64,000 nt of DNA, from assembly GCF_020829595.1 (NCBI RefSeq), contig NZ_JAIVFW010000002.1:62001-126000 (forward strand), given 5' to 3'. This DNA comes from Nostoc sp. CHAB 5844. GTDB taxonomy: Bacteria; Cyanobacteriota; Cyanobacteriia; Cyanobacteriales; Nostocaceae. Each line of letters starts with the position of its first letter. Position 1 is the first letter of the stretch. The notes below the pieces were generated by a model that was not told where the DNA came from, did not search any database, and saw only the letters and a program-made list of their open reading frames with translations. Below are positions 53,029-62,481 of this stretch, in pieces. Position numbers and translations under genes: made by a program.

Positions 53029-55353
53029 TTAAAATGACAAACTTTGTTGCTGACCATCATCTGGAAATTGCTGCTGTCCTACACCTACAAGTTCCACAAT
53101 TATTTGCCGCTGTGGAGGTGTCCATTTTCCCTCTCGCGTACTAATTTTGACTATTATTTGGTTTGTATCTGTCAGTACGCTAATTTTTCTGAGGGAAAAA
53201 TTTTGATTACGGTACTCGAAAGTTTGCCCATCATCTTCATAAAAACTGTATTCACCATTACCAGGCCAAACCCGCAGGCGAATTTCATCAGCTGGCAATT
53301 GATTAACATATTGTATGACTGGCTGCATAGGAATCACCGCACCGCCACGTACATAAAGTGGCATTATTTCTAGGGGTGCATGGGCAAGAATGTAGGTTGG
53401 GCCTTGATAAGATTCGCCACTCCACCAGTCATACCAAATACCTGCGGGCAAATAGACGGCTCGATATTCAACACCAGGGCGATAAATTGGTGCAGCCATG
53501 AGTGACGAGCCTAACAGTACTTGATCGTAAAGGGTGTAGGTTTTGGTATCGTTAGGAAAATGGTAGAGTAATGGTCTTAAAATGGGTGCGCCTGTGGTGG
53601 CCGCTTCCCAAAATAAACTATAAATGTAAGGCAAAAGCTGGTAACGTAGATTAATATATTCTCTACAGATATTTTCAGTGCGATCGCCAAATACCCAAGG
53701 TTCATGCCGCGCAGTAGACATAGCCGAGTGACCGCGCATCAAGGGGTAAAGCATTCCTACCTGCATCCATCGGGCAAATAGTTCAGCCGTAGCGTTTCCC
53801 GCAAACCCGCCAATATCACAACCCACAAACCCCACACCCGAAAGTCCCATATTGCAAAGCATGGGTAAGGACATTTCCAAATGTTCCCACAAAGATTGAT
53901 TATCCCCCATCCACACCGAAGACCAACGCTGCACCCCAGCGTAACCAGAACGGGTTAAGACAAAGGAGCGTTCTTGTTGACGATGTTGTTGCAACCCTTC
54001 ATAACAAGCCTTTGCCATCATCAACCCATACAAGTTATGTACTTCTTGATGAGTTGCTTCCCCTTGCGGTGCATCCAACGGAAACCAAATTTTCTCGCCG
54101 CCATCACCAAAGGGACGACTATCAATCGCAGGTTCATTCATATCATTCCAAATACCTGCTACACCAATATCTGTCAGGCTTTTGTGCAGATTACCCCACC
54201 AATTACGCACATCAGCACGCAAAAAGTCAGGAAATACAGCTTTTTCCGGCCAAACATAACCGTGAAATAGCGCCCCATCAACTTTCCGCACGAAATAATC
54301 GTTGGCTAATCCTTGGTCAAAAACGTGATAATTGGCTTCTGGCTCATACTTTACACCAGGATCAATAATCGTTACGGTTTTGAAGCCATCTTTTGCCAAC
54401 TCACCAATTAATTGTTCTGGGTTGGGAAAGCGTGTGGGACTCCAAGTAAACACTCGATAACCCCGCATATAGTCGATATCCAGGTGAATCACATCACAAG
54501 GAATGCGACGTTGGCGAAATTCCTGTGCTAATTCCCGCACAATACTTTCTGATTCATAACTCCAACGACATTGGTGATATCCTAATGCCCACTTGGGAGG
54601 TAAAGGCATTCTCCCCGTTAACTGAGTATAGGTACGGAGGATTTCGGCAGGTTCGGGGCCGTAGATGATGTAATAATCCAACTCACTACCGCGAGTTTCC
54701 ATTTTCCAAACACCTGGTTGTTCTGCACCGATATCAAATTGACTCCAGAAGGTGGTGTTGAGAAAAATTCCGTAGCCGACATTTGGACGCAATGCCATAA
54801 AAAATGGAATCGCCTGATACATTTCATCGGTGAGTGCGTCGTAATCTAAAGCATCAACTGTCCAGTTGGTTTTAACTTGACTGAGTTTATCGAGAAAGCC
54901 TGTGCGTTCACCAAAGCCGTAGAAATGTTCATCGGCGGTAATTTGTTTCCAGCCTGCAACTGCACCTAAACGCCAACCGATACCCATATCTGCATCTTGG
55001 GCAAAGGGACGATGCGCTAAGTCAAAGCAGGTAAGGTGACAATTTTGCTTTTGAATGCAGAGCCGAATTTTGGCTGTGATGATTTCTAAAGTAGAATTAG
55101 TTTCTTGTAGCTCAAAAGGTACTTGTTCCCACTCGCTATCATCAACAGTTACCGCCCAAGGACGACGGGGCGAAAATTCACCAGTTGGTGCAAAACGCAC
55201 ACGGATTAAATTAGCTGCAAGTATGCTGAGACTGAGGCGTGAATTATCACATTCAAAATTAATAGTACGTTCACTTTTGTTTACCGATTCTACTGTGCCA
55301 ACTGTTTTCCAAGGTTGGTTAGTGGTGGGGAGTTTTCCAAAATATTGCGGCAT
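53029..55353 (-). CDS. GH31 family alpha-glucosidase
   Basis: 774 residues without a signal peptide, so cytoplasmic. Beta-sandwich N-domain, then a (beta/alpha)8 barrel with IPCDVIHLDIDYMRGYRVFT and the nucleophile region IWNDMNEPAID (Asp near residue 407). GVGFVGCDIGGFAG, RWMQVGMLYPLMRGHS and the distal sheet AGIWYDWWSGE complete the family pattern. It releases glucose from alpha-linked oligosaccharides, possibly in glycogen or maltodextrin turnover. No other sugar gene is adjacent. Confidence 0.94.
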   Translation of the reverse strand: MPQYFGKLPTTNQPWKTVGTVESVNKSERTINFECDNSRLSLSILAANLIRVRFAPTGEFSPRRPWAVTVDDSEWEQVPFELQETNSTLEIITAKIRLCIQKQNCHLTCFDLAHRPFAQDADMGIGWRLGAVAGWKQITADEHFYGFGERTGFLDKLSQVKTNWTVDALDYDALTDEMYQAIPFFMALRPNVGYGIFLNTTFWSQFDIGAEQPGVWKMETRGSELDYYIIYGPEPAEILRTYTQLTGRMPLPPKWALGYHQCRWSYESESIVRELAQEFRQRRIPCDVIHLDIDYMRGYRVFTWSPTRFPNPEQLIGELAKDGFKTVTIIDPGVKYEPEANYHVFDQGLANDYFVRKVDGALFHGYVWPEKAVFPDFLRADVRNWWGNLHKSLTDIGVAGIWNDMNEPAIDSRPFGDGGEKIWFPLDAPQGEATHQEVHNLYGLMMAKACYEGLQQHRQQERSFVLTRSGYAGVQRWSSVWMGDNQSLWEHLEMSLPMLCNMGLSGVGFVGCDIGGFAGNATAELFARWMQVGMLYPLMRGHSAMSTARHEPWVFGDRTENICREYINLRYQLLPYIYSLFWEAATTGAPILRPLLYHFPNDTKTYTLYDQVLLGSSLMAAPIYRPGVEYRAVYLPAGIWYDWWSGESYQGPTYILAHAPLEIMPLYVRGGAVIPMQPVIQYVNQLPADEIRLRVWPGNGEYSFYEDDGQTFEYRNQNFSLRKISVLTDTNQIIVKISTREGKWTPPQRQIIVELVGVGQQQFPDDGQQQSLSF

Positions 55354-55627
55354 GAGATTAAGTTTTTTAGCAAATTAATATACAGTAGATTTTAATTTAG
55401 TAAAGTTTACCATTTAGGTATCAAAGCTAAATAGAGAACCTATTCTTTGTTATTCTGAATTCTGTTGTATTAATCATCATTTTGTGAGTCTTGGGATAAT
55501 GTTTTTAATTCATCTAAACTACAATGCAGACGTGACTTTTGTTTAATTTTTCTAGATTCAGCATATTCTTAATATTAAAAAATTAATCTTTAATTAACTA
55601 TTTTTTAAATTAAAGCAAACTCATCAT
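55354..55627. other. AT-rich spacer upstream of the GH31 gene
   Basis: AT-rich with no gene or element named. The GH31 promoter should lie at its left end. Confidence 0.35.
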
Positions 55628-55764
55628 TAGACCTCTTGCATAAATAATTTTTTGTCTCACGCAAAGGCAAGGCAGTGCGTTGGGCGGGTTTCCCGACAGT
55701 CGCGCAACTGCCGCGCAAAGGCGCAAAGAAGAACGCGAATACAAGGACTTTTGCAAGAGGTCTA
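55628..55764. mobile_element. TAGACCTCTTGCA-ended MITE
   Basis: Perfect 13-bp inverted ends TAGACCTCTTGCA/TGCAAGAGGTCTA. Inside are GC-rich blocks GGGCGGGTTTCCCGACAGTC and GCGCAACTGCCGCG of another repeat family. The right end plus flanks (GACTTTTGCAAGAGGTCTAT) recur at 63661-63682 in a kinase pseudogene. Confidence 0.82.
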
Positions 55765-56279
55765 TTAAACATAGTAGTTTTTCAGCGATCGCATCCCTAC
55801 TAGAGTAGATTTATGATCTATGTCGTGGTATAGATACATACTTTAAATGTAAAAGTTTAGTGTAATATAAGAGTGAGTTCAGTAGAATGTAAATTTACAT
55901 TCTGCTAAAAGCAAGGTTTGAAGACAAGCTAAGGCAGAGAAAGATAAGGAAATTTGGATTTTCGGGTTTCTTTTTCTTTCTCCCTTTTGTATTTTTACTA
56001 GCAGCAGTGTAGCAAACTTTAATGCTTAATAATCTTTTGTTCTTCTATTGGCGTTACCATAGTTACTAGATTCTAGGCGAATTGAGCCACTGTTCCTCCG
56101 ATAGATATTACATATTATTTCCGATTTTTTGAGTATTAAGCGATCGCAGCTTGAGAGAGGTGCCATAGTTTTTTGTCTTCTCTCGTAGGGGAGAGGACGA
56201 ATTTATGTCTAATGTGAGAGGATGCGATCGCTTAACCATAAAAAAGCAATTTAGTTATTTAGGTATTGTTCAAGCAAGG
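55765..56279. other. Intergenic region with a palindrome
   Basis: No gene seen. A perfect 20-bp palindrome lies at 55884-55903 (see that entry), and HIP1-type sites and a TCTCTCGTAGGGGAGAGG stem occur near 56180. Confidence 0.4.
55884..55903. promoter_or_regulatory. Perfect 20-bp palindrome
   Basis: AGAATGTAAATTTACATTCT reads the same on both strands. It stands well away from any start codon, so it may be an operator for an unseen transcript, the core of a decayed element or a hairpin. Confidence 0.5.
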
Positions 56280-56498
56280 CTAAGTATCTTCAGCCGACAT
56301 TGATTCTTGGACTGCTTGCATCAGTTCTTTTTCAGTGCATTGATATAAATCCCGCAAGCGGAATACTGGCCATACTTCCATTTTTGGTGTTGTTCTACCT
56401 TTCTCCCAGTTACGAATTGAAGACATAGCGCAATCTAATTCAATAGCTACATCACTAATTCTTAATCCTGTACGTTGTCTTAATACTCTCAAATTCAT
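56280..56498 (-). CDS. Small XRE-type helix-turn-helix regulator
   Basis: 72 residues, nearly all HTH: LRVLRQRTGLRISDVAIELD followed by CAMSSIRNWEKGRTTPKMEV, the helix-turn-helix with the S.I..WE.G...P pattern of the Cro/CI family. The tail YQCTEKELMQAVQ closes the domain. It is divergent from the small gene at 56649, with tandem GCGCTAA sites in the spacer, so autoregulation and control of that gene are likely. Confidence 0.88.
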   Translation of the reverse strand: MNLRVLRQRTGLRISDVAIELDCAMSSIRNWEKGRTTPKMEVWPVFRLRDLYQCTEKELMQAVQESMSAEDT

Positions 56499-56517
56499 AT
56501 TTGACGGGGAATTTAAA

Positions 56518-56548
56518 CTAATTAGCGCTAAAACTTGGCGCTAAACAT
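56518..56548. promoter_or_regulatory. Tandem operator-like repeats between XRE and small gene
   Basis: TTAGCGCTAAAAC is followed at once by TTGGCGCTAAACA. Each unit holds a GCGCTAA core, the first within the dyad TTAGCGCTAA. Spacing of one helical turn suits two HTH dimers. TTGACAATTGACAATTGA follows directly. Confidence 0.5.
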
Positions 56549-56648
56549 TGACAATTGACAATTGATGTAGTATTGATATTGAATTTTGGCGGAAGAGGCG
56601 TTAGCATCCCCGCCAAGAGACTCGCTAACGCCCTTCACTAGACTGTTT

Positions 56649-56906
56649 ATGGATAAATCAATCATGACACAAAACATCAAATACAACGATTTCTCCTCAG
56701 AAACGCAGACTCAAGCGATCGCGTACAAAGAACGTTTAAATTCTTGGATTGTTGCGCGTTTATTTCCAGATATGCAACGGGTAACAGTTGCCAGATTTCG
56801 CAGCCGTTCTGATGCGGATGGCCATGTGCAAAGTTTACGTCAACTCCTACCTGACGCTAATTTTGTAGTGGTATTTGATTGTCCACGTCAGAAAGTGGTG
56901 ATTTAA
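56649..56906 (+). CDS. Small conserved-looking cyanobacterial protein
   Basis: 85 residues from ATG 56649 (MDKSIMTQNI); ATG 56664 (MTQNIKYND) is an equally possible start. The frame extends back to 56586, but that part is translated repeat (GGCGGAAGAGGCGTTAGC). The body LNSWIVARLFPDMQRVTVAR and FRSRSDADGHVQSLRQLLPD looks globular and basic, ending in VVVFDCPRQKVVI. No domain recognised. Divergent from the XRE gene. Confidence 0.75.
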   Translation: MDKSIMTQNIKYNDFSSETQTQAIAYKERLNSWIVARLFPDMQRVTVARFRSRSDADGHVQSLRQLLPDANFVVVFDCPRQKVVI

Positions 56907-56919
56907 GTTTAAAAGATTT

Positions 56920-56951
56920 AGGAGAGGCGATCGCCTGAACTGTCCTCTCCT
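56920..56951. terminator. Bidirectional terminator-like hairpin
   Basis: AGGAGAGG pairs with CCTCTCCT between two convergent genes, with a HIP1 octamer in the loop region. It could end both transcripts. Confidence 0.55.
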
Positions 56952-59900
56952 TCATAGAGAGTTAGAATTATTAGCAAAACCATAACCACCACCGCCTGGA
57001 GTTTCAATGACAAACACATCACCAATATTCATCTCAATCACAGCTTTACTACCCAAATCTTCAACAATTCCATTACACCTTTCAACATAATTTCGCCCTA
57101 ATTTACCTTCTTCACCGCCACATAAACCAAAAGGTGCAACTACACGATGATTTGATAGAATAGCCGCTGTCATCGGTTCCAGAAAACGTAAGCGACGTAT
57201 GACACCATTGCCGCCATGATGATGTCCTTTACCACCGCTATTGTCACGGATGGCAAAATTTTCCAAAACAAGAGGAAAACGCCATTCTAATACTTCTGGA
57301 TCTGTGAGACGCGAATTTGTCATATGTGTGTGAACTGCGTCTGTACCATCAAAATCTGCACCTGCACCAGAACCACCGCAGATTGTTTCATAATATTGAT
57401 ATCGCTCATTCCCAAAAGTAAAATTATTCATTGTTCCTTGAGAAGCAGCTAGAACACCTAACGCGCCATATAAAGCATCAGTAATTGCTTGAGAAGTTTC
57501 TACATTGCCTGCCACCACAGCCGCAGGGTAATGCGGATTTAACATACAACCTTCAGGAATATGAATTTCTAAAGGTTTAAGACATCCGGCATTTAAAGGA
57601 ATATCATCATTAACTAATGTCCGAAAAACATATAAAACTGCTGCCTTACAAACTGCCGCTGGTGCATTAAAGTTATTATTTAATTGCTGGTTAGAAGTGC
57701 CAGTAAAATCAATTTTGGCACTGCGTTTTTCTTGGTTTATGGTAATTGCAACTTGAATAATGCTACCATCATCCAAGGCATAACTAAAACTGCCATCTTT
57801 TAAAACTTTAATTACACGACGTACAGATTCTTCCGCATTATCTTGCACAAAATTCATGTAAGCTTGAACAGTTTCTAAACTGTAGTGTTCTACCATTTTG
57901 AGGAGTTCTTGCACACCGCGTTCATTAGCGGCAATTTGTGCTTTTAAATCTGCTAAATTTTGTGTGATATTCCGCACTGGATAAGGTTGACTTGCTAGTA
58001 AGTTTAATAATTCTGTTTCGCGGAATTTACCTGTATCAACTAACTGGAAATTATCGATTAATTTGCCTTCTTCCACCACATTTCTACTGTTAGGCGGCAT
58101 AGAACCAGGAGTAATACCACCGATGTCTGCATGGTGTCCGCGTGAAGCGACGTAGAATAGTGGGGAGTGGGGAGTTGGGAGTAGTGGTTCGGCTCCGCTC
58201 ACCAACCAGGAGTGGGGGAAGACGGGGGTAATAACGGTAATATCTGGTAGGTGAGTACCACCGTTATAAGGGTTATTAGAGACAAATACATCTCCAGGTT
58301 TGATGGTGTGGCCATAGTTAGCAATCAAAGCCTGCACACTTTCACTCATAGAACCCAAATGTACAGGAATGTGAGGCGCATTTGCTACTAATTGCCCAGC
58401 ACCATCAAAAATTGCACAAGAGAAATCAAGCCTTTCTTTGATATTGACAGAGGAACTGGTATTTTGTAAGGTTATACCCATTTGTTCTGCGATCGCTCGA
58501 AACAAATTATTGAAAATCTCCAACATAACGGGATCTTTTTGAGTGCTGAGTGCTGAGTGCTGAGTGCTGAGTGCTGAGTGCTGAGGAGCCAGCCGCGTGG
58601 GCGGCTCTGCCGCGCCACTTGCTTCAACGGGGGGAACCCCCGCAACGCAGTGGCTCGACTTGAGCGGACTGGCGTTGCTGAGTGCTGTTTGTCGAGTCAA
58701 TACTAAGTGATTACGTGCAGTTAATTCTGCCTGCCAATAGGGTTCAATCACATTTGTACCTGTTGCCTCGACAATAATGGCCGGCCCAGCTATACAATCT
58801 CCTGGTTGTAAATCTTGCCGTTGATACACTGGTGTAGTCTGCCATGCACCAGTAGTGTACATTTGTATAGTTGCCACTGCTACAGGTTCATTTTCATTCC
58901 TACGTGAAACCACAGCTTCTGCCGGCGCATCATGCTTTGCCACCACCTCCACCGCCACCGCTTCTACAATCAACCGCTTCTCTGGCGCAATAAACCCGTA
59001 ACGTTGACGATGTAACTCCTCAAACTGACGCTGCATCATCGCCACCTCACCAAAATCCACAACCAACGACGCATCCGTCCCTTCATACCTTAAATGCACC
59101 TTACGAAAAACCTCTATCTTCTCTCCTCCCTCTGCGTCCACCGAAGTTTGCTCAACGGGGGGAACCCCCCGAAGTTCGCCCGGAGGGAAACCCTCCTTGC
59201 GACTTCTCTCCGCACGCAACTTCTCTTGGCGGTTCGTTTCCCCCTCCGCCTCCGCCACCAACCCCACCAACTCTAACTCCAACTCTGCCAACAAACCCTC
59301 ACTCAAAACCGCTTCCACCGACTTTTCCCGAATTACCCGCACATCTGCCAAACCCATGCCATAAGCAGACAACACCCCCGCATATGGATGGATAAATACC
59401 TGCTTCATCCCCAAAGCATCTGCAATTAAACAAGCGTGTTGCCCACCAGCACCACCAAAACAACACAAAGTATACTCCGACACATCATAACCACGCTGGA
59501 GAGAGATTTTTTTGATGGCGTTGGCCATTTTATCAACTGCGATCGCCAAAAATCCCGCAGCTACTTCTTCTGGTGTTCTGCCATCGCCAATTTCCGCCGC
59601 CAGTTTCTGAAACTTCTGCCGCACCACCTCTACATCTAACGGTAAATCCGCATTCCCCCCGAATACTTTGGGGAAAAACTCTGGTTGCAACTTACCCACC
59701 ATCACATTACAGTCTGTTACCGTCAACGGCCCACCTTTAGAATAAGCAGCCGGGCCAGGATTTGCCCCCGCAGATTCCGGCCCCACCCGATACCGAGAAC
59801 CGTCAAACTGCACAATTGAACCACCACCAGCCGCGACGGTATGAATTGCCATCATTGGTGTCCGCAGACGTACCCCTGCAACTTCTGTTTCAAAGGTGCG

Positions 59901-60821
59901 TTCATACTCGCCATTGTAATGAGCCACATCAGTAGATGTGCCACCCATATCAAAGCTGATAATCTTGTCAAAACCAGCCATGAGGCTTGTCTGAACTGCC
60001 CCAACTATCCCACCAGCTGGCCCCGATAAAATACTGTCTTTGCCTTGGAAGTTCTCTGCATCCGCCAGTCCACCGTTGGATTGCATGAACATCAATTTTG
60101 TCATTTGTCCTGACAGTTGACTGGCAACTTGATCGACATATCGCCGCAAAATTGGTGATAAATAAGCATCGACTACAGTTGTATCGCCGCGACTAATTAA
60201 TTTCATCAAAGGACTGACTTTGTGAGATACTGATACTTGAGTAAATCCCATACTCCAGGCTAGTGTGGTAATCTCCTGTTCATGGGCGGTGTAGCGATAA
60301 CTGTGCATAAAAACAATTGCACAACCACGAATCCCATCATCGTAAGCTGCTTGTAATTGCGGGCGAACAACATCAAGATTTAAAGGTATTAATTCTTCAC
60401 CTTGGGCGCTGTAACGTTCTTCTACTTCTATCACCTTTTCGTAGAGTATTTCTGGCAAAATTATCTGACGGGCGAAAATGTCGGGACGGTTTTGATAACC
60501 GATGCGTAGGGCATCCCGAAATCCTTTAGTAATTATTAAAACTGTGCGATCGCCTTTTCTTTCTAATAAGGCATTTGTTGCCACAGTTGTTCCCATTTTC
60601 ACCGCCGTGATGCGATCGGCAGGTATTGGCGCACCAGCAGGAATCCTCAAAATTTCCCGAATTCCTTGCACTGCTGCATCGGTGTAACGTTCAGGATTTT
60701 CTGAAAGTAGCTTGTGAATTATTAACTGACCATCAGGACGTTTCGCCACAATATCTGTAAACGTTCCGCCTCTGTCGATCCAAAACTCCCAACGTGCAGC
60801 AGATAGTGATGCTTCAATCAT
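56952..60821 (-). CDS. Fused 5-oxoprolinase / hydantoinase A-B protein with repeat insertions
   Basis: 1,289 residues. The HyuA half (about 1-730) has [20 protein letters not shown] and the ATP-binding [12 protein letters not shown], with [16 protein letters not shown] later. The HyuB half (about 770-1280) has [45 protein letters not shown] and GGGGYG. It should open 5-oxoproline to glutamate with ATP. Three stretches look foreign and are translated repeats, all in frame: about residues 530-575 ([20 protein letters not shown]), 715-755 at the A/B junction (HSALSTQ heptads from TGAGTGC units), and about 865-890 ([13 protein letters not shown]). The catalytic motifs remain. Confidence 0.9.
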   Translation of the reverse strand: MIEASLSAARWEFWIDRGGTFTDIVAKRPDGQLIIHKLLSENPERYTDAAVQGIREILRIPAGAPIPADRITAVKMGTTVATNALLERKGDRTVLIITKGFRDALRIGYQNRPDIFARQIILPEILYEKVIEVEERYSAQGEELIPLNLDVVRPQLQAAYDDGIRGCAIVFMHSYRYTAHEQEITTLAWSMGFTQVSVSHKVSPLMKLISRGDTTVVDAYLSPILRRYVDQVASQLSGQMTKLMFMQSNGGLADAENFQGKDSILSGPAGGIVGAVQTSLMAGFDKIISFDMGGTSTDVAHYNGEYERTFETEVAGVRLRTPMMAIHTVAAGGGSIVQFDGSRYRVGPESAGANPGPAAYSKGGPLTVTDCNVMVGKLQPEFFPKVFGGNADLPLDVEVVRQKFQKLAAEIGDGRTPEEVAAGFLAIAVDKMANAIKKISLQRGYDVSEYTLCCFGGAGGQHACLIADALGMKQVFIHPYAGVLSAYGMGLADVRVIREKSVEAVLSEGLLAELELELVGLVAEAEGETNRQEKLRAERSRKEGFPPGELRGVPPVEQTSVDAEGGEKIEVFRKVHLRYEGTDASLVVDFGEVAMMQRQFEELHRQRYGFIAPEKRLIVEAVAVEVVAKHDAPAEAVVSRRNENEPVAVATIQMYTTGAWQTTPVYQRQDLQPGDCIAGPAIIVEATGTNVIEPYWQAELTARNHLVLTRQTALSNASPLKSSHCVAGVPPVEASGAAEPPTRLAPQHSALSTQHSALSTQKDPVMLEIFNNLFRAIAEQMGITLQNTSSSVNIKERLDFSCAIFDGAGQLVANAPHIPVHLGSMSESVQALIANYGHTIKPGDVFVSNNPYNGGTHLPDITVITPVFPHSWLVSGAEPLLPTPHSPLFYVASRGHHADIGGITPGSMPPNSRNVVEEGKLIDNFQLVDTGKFRETELLNLLASQPYPVRNITQNLADLKAQIAANERGVQELLKMVEHYSLETVQAYMNFVQDNAEESVRRVIKVLKDGSFSYALDDGSIIQVAITINQEKRSAKIDFTGTSNQQLNNNFNAPAAVCKAAVLYVFRTLVNDDIPLNAGCLKPLEIHIPEGCMLNPHYPAAVVAGNVETSQAITDALYGALGVLAASQGTMNNFTFGNERYQYYETICGGSGAGADFDGTDAVHTHMTNSRLTDPEVLEWRFPLVLENFAIRDNSGGKGHHHGGNGVIRRLRFLEPMTAAILSNHRVVAPFGLCGGEEGKLGRNYVERCNGIVEDLGSKAVIEMNIGDVFVIETPGGGGYGFANNSNSL
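58155..58222. repeat. Repeat insertion in the HyuB half of 5-oxoprolinase
   Basis: GTGGGGAGTGGGGAGTTGGG and GGTTCGGCTCCGCTCACCAA are typical interspersed repeat blocks (compare GTTCGGCTACGCTCACC at 27830). In frame between ITPVF and [14 protein letters not shown]. Confidence 0.75.
58537..58683. repeat. Heptamer repeats plus GC-rich repeat at the HyuA/HyuB junction
   Basis: About six TGAGTGC units, then GGCGGCTCTGCCGCGCCACT, TCAACGGGGGGAACCCCCGC and AACGCAGTGGCTCGACTTG, closing with another TGCTGAGTGCTG. On the coding strand the heptamers read through three frames as the heptapeptide HSALSTQ. Confidence 0.88.
59096..59235. repeat. Repeat insertion in the HyuA half of 5-oxoprolinase
   Basis: Carries TCAACGGGGGGAACCCCCCG, AAGTTCGCCCGGAGGGAAAC and CCTCCTTGCGACTTCTCTCC, blocks of interspersed type. 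Encodes about 40 extra residues before [12 protein letters not shown]. Confidence 0.7.
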
Positions 60822-60924
60822 TATGATTTCCTTAATGTCTATTTTGCTACTTCTCAGGTATGATTTTTAAGTTATCAGATTACTTGCTGGATTTGTTACA
60901 TACATATTCCTTGAGGTAGATGGC

Positions 60925-61839
60925 ATGACACTGGAGAAAATTCGCTGGGTTCAGATGGCTTTTCAGTTAAAAGGTTCAGTCGTCTCATCAATTTATCAAC
61001 GTGTTTTGTGGTGTGGCTTATTTGGATTTGTTATTTCTGTCCTGCACTATTTCGACCTCCCTGTATCTAAACCAATGATCGGCACTATCTTGCCTAGTCT
61101 GGTGTTAGGTTTATTGTTAGTTTTTCGCACAAATACTGCCTACGAGCGTTTTTGGGAGGGCAGAAGATGCTGGGGAAACCTAGTAAATACCACGCGTAAT
61201 TTAGCCCGACAAATATGGGTAACAGTTAATGAAATCTCGCCAGAAGATAGAGAGAAGAAAATTGCCACATTAAGACTGATAATAGCTTTTGTAATTGCCA
61301 CAAAATTACATTTGCGTGGAGAACGGGAAAATCACGAATTAAGAGAATTAATGTCTCTATCTAGATATAATGAGTTATCTACTATCAATAATCTACCTTT
61401 AGAGGTAGCTTTTTGGATTAGTGATTATTTACAACAGCAGTACAATCGCAACTGCTTACATACGTACCAGTTAATAAATCTGCAAGAATTATTAAATTTA
61501 CTTGTAGATAATTTAGGTTCTTGCGAACGTATTTTGAAAACACCTATGCCCCTAGCTTATGCTATTCATCTCAAGCAACTATTGTTAGTATATTGTTTCT
61601 TATTACCTTTGCAAGTAGTAGACACTTTGGGCTGGTGGACAGGATTAATGGTAGCTGTAGTCAGTTTCACATTATTTGGCGTTGAAGCTATTGGTTTGGA
61701 AATCGAAAATCCTTTTGGTTATGATGACAACGATTTACCATTAGATGCTATTTGCAACACAATCAAAAATAATATTGAGGACTTGATTCATACACAGTCT
61801 AATGCGGCGCGATCGCTGCAAGATAGTATGGCTAACTGA
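60925..61839 (+). CDS. Bestrophin-family membrane protein
   Basis: 304 residues, four TM helices, bestrophin/UPF0187 pattern: VVSSIYQRVLWCGLFGFVIS, LLLVFRTNTAYERFWEGRRC, WGNLVNTTRNLARQ, and near the end FTLFGVEAIGLEIENPFGYD then NDLPLD. Bacterial bestrophins are pentameric ion channels; in phototrophs related proteins supply bicarbonate or chloride to the thylakoid lumen. Ion and location here are not determined. Divergent from the 5-oxoprolinase gene. Confidence 0.93.
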   Translation: MTLEKIRWVQMAFQLKGSVVSSIYQRVLWCGLFGFVISVLHYFDLPVSKPMIGTILPSLVLGLLLVFRTNTAYERFWEGRRCWGNLVNTTRNLARQIWVTVNEISPEDREKKIATLRLIIAFVIATKLHLRGERENHELRELMSLSRYNELSTINNLPLEVAFWISDYLQQQYNRNCLHTYQLINLQELLNLLVDNLGSCERILKTPMPLAYAIHLKQLLLVYCFLLPLQVVDTLGWWTGLMVAVVSFTLFGVEAIGLEIENPFGYDDNDLPLDAICNTIKNNIEDLIHTQSNAARSLQDSMAN

Positions 61840-61876
61840 GAAAAGCAAAATAGTAAAATGTCAGAAAGCGATCGCG

Positions 61877-62302
61877 TTAATTATCTCCATGATTTCCGCG
61901 AATTAAATCACGAACTTCTTCTAGTAAAGTATTAAATCGCTGATCGCTTTCTGCTTGTCTTTGCTTCATTAACGTCATTTCTTCTTCAAAACGATCCATC
62001 CGACTTTGATTTTGCGCCGCTACTTGTAATAGTGCTTGAGCCGTTATTCTCAAACCATCTACACTGTCTTTAACGTCAGTTAAACCTTCGCGTAACTCAG
62101 TTACACTTTCGCGCAACTCAGTTAAACCTTCGCGTACTTCAGTTACACTTTCGCGTAACTCAGTGATACTTTCGCGTACCTCAGTTAAACCTTCGCGTAA
62201 CTCAGTTACACTTACTCGTACCTCAGTTAAACCTTCGCGCAACTCACCAACACTTGAAGCTAATTCATCAAGCATTACATCTGTCCAACGTTCTACTGTC
62301 AT
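61877..62302 (-). CDS. Coiled-coil protein with heptad tandem repeats
   Basis: 141 residues. About residues 15-85 are repeated heptads of the type LREGLTE/VRESVTE, encoded by 21-bp tandem DNA units (TTCGCGTAACTCAGTTACAC and variants). A Met-rich helical tail (MDRFEEEMTLMKQRQAESDQ) extends the coil. Such proteins are frequent in Nostocales and the repeat number is expected to vary. No function known. Real, since codon phase and coil phase agree throughout. Confidence 0.82.
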   Translation of the reverse strand: MTVERWTDVMLDELASSVGELREGLTEVRVSVTELREGLTEVRESITELRESVTEVREGLTELRESVTELREGLTDVKDSVDGLRITAQALLQVAAQNQSRMDRFEEEMTLMKQRQAESDQRFNTLLEEVRDLIRGNHGDN

Positions 62303-62481
62303 TTATGTTCTTGATGAGGTGTATATTTGTATTTTATAGTAATTGTATTTGATTTGTAAGAATTCTTGTGTTGGCTTCAGATCCCCAACTTCTCAAAGAA
62401 GTTAGAGATATTTTTGTGCAATGATGATCTAATAAAAATTATGGGCATTCTAAAGATGCAGGTACTATAAGTTCCTCCATC

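Noticed and set aside
58537-58683. Frameshift splitting the 5-oxoprolinase into two genes
   Set aside because: The frame is open throughout; HyuA and HyuB parts are fused, as in other full-length 5-oxoprolinases.
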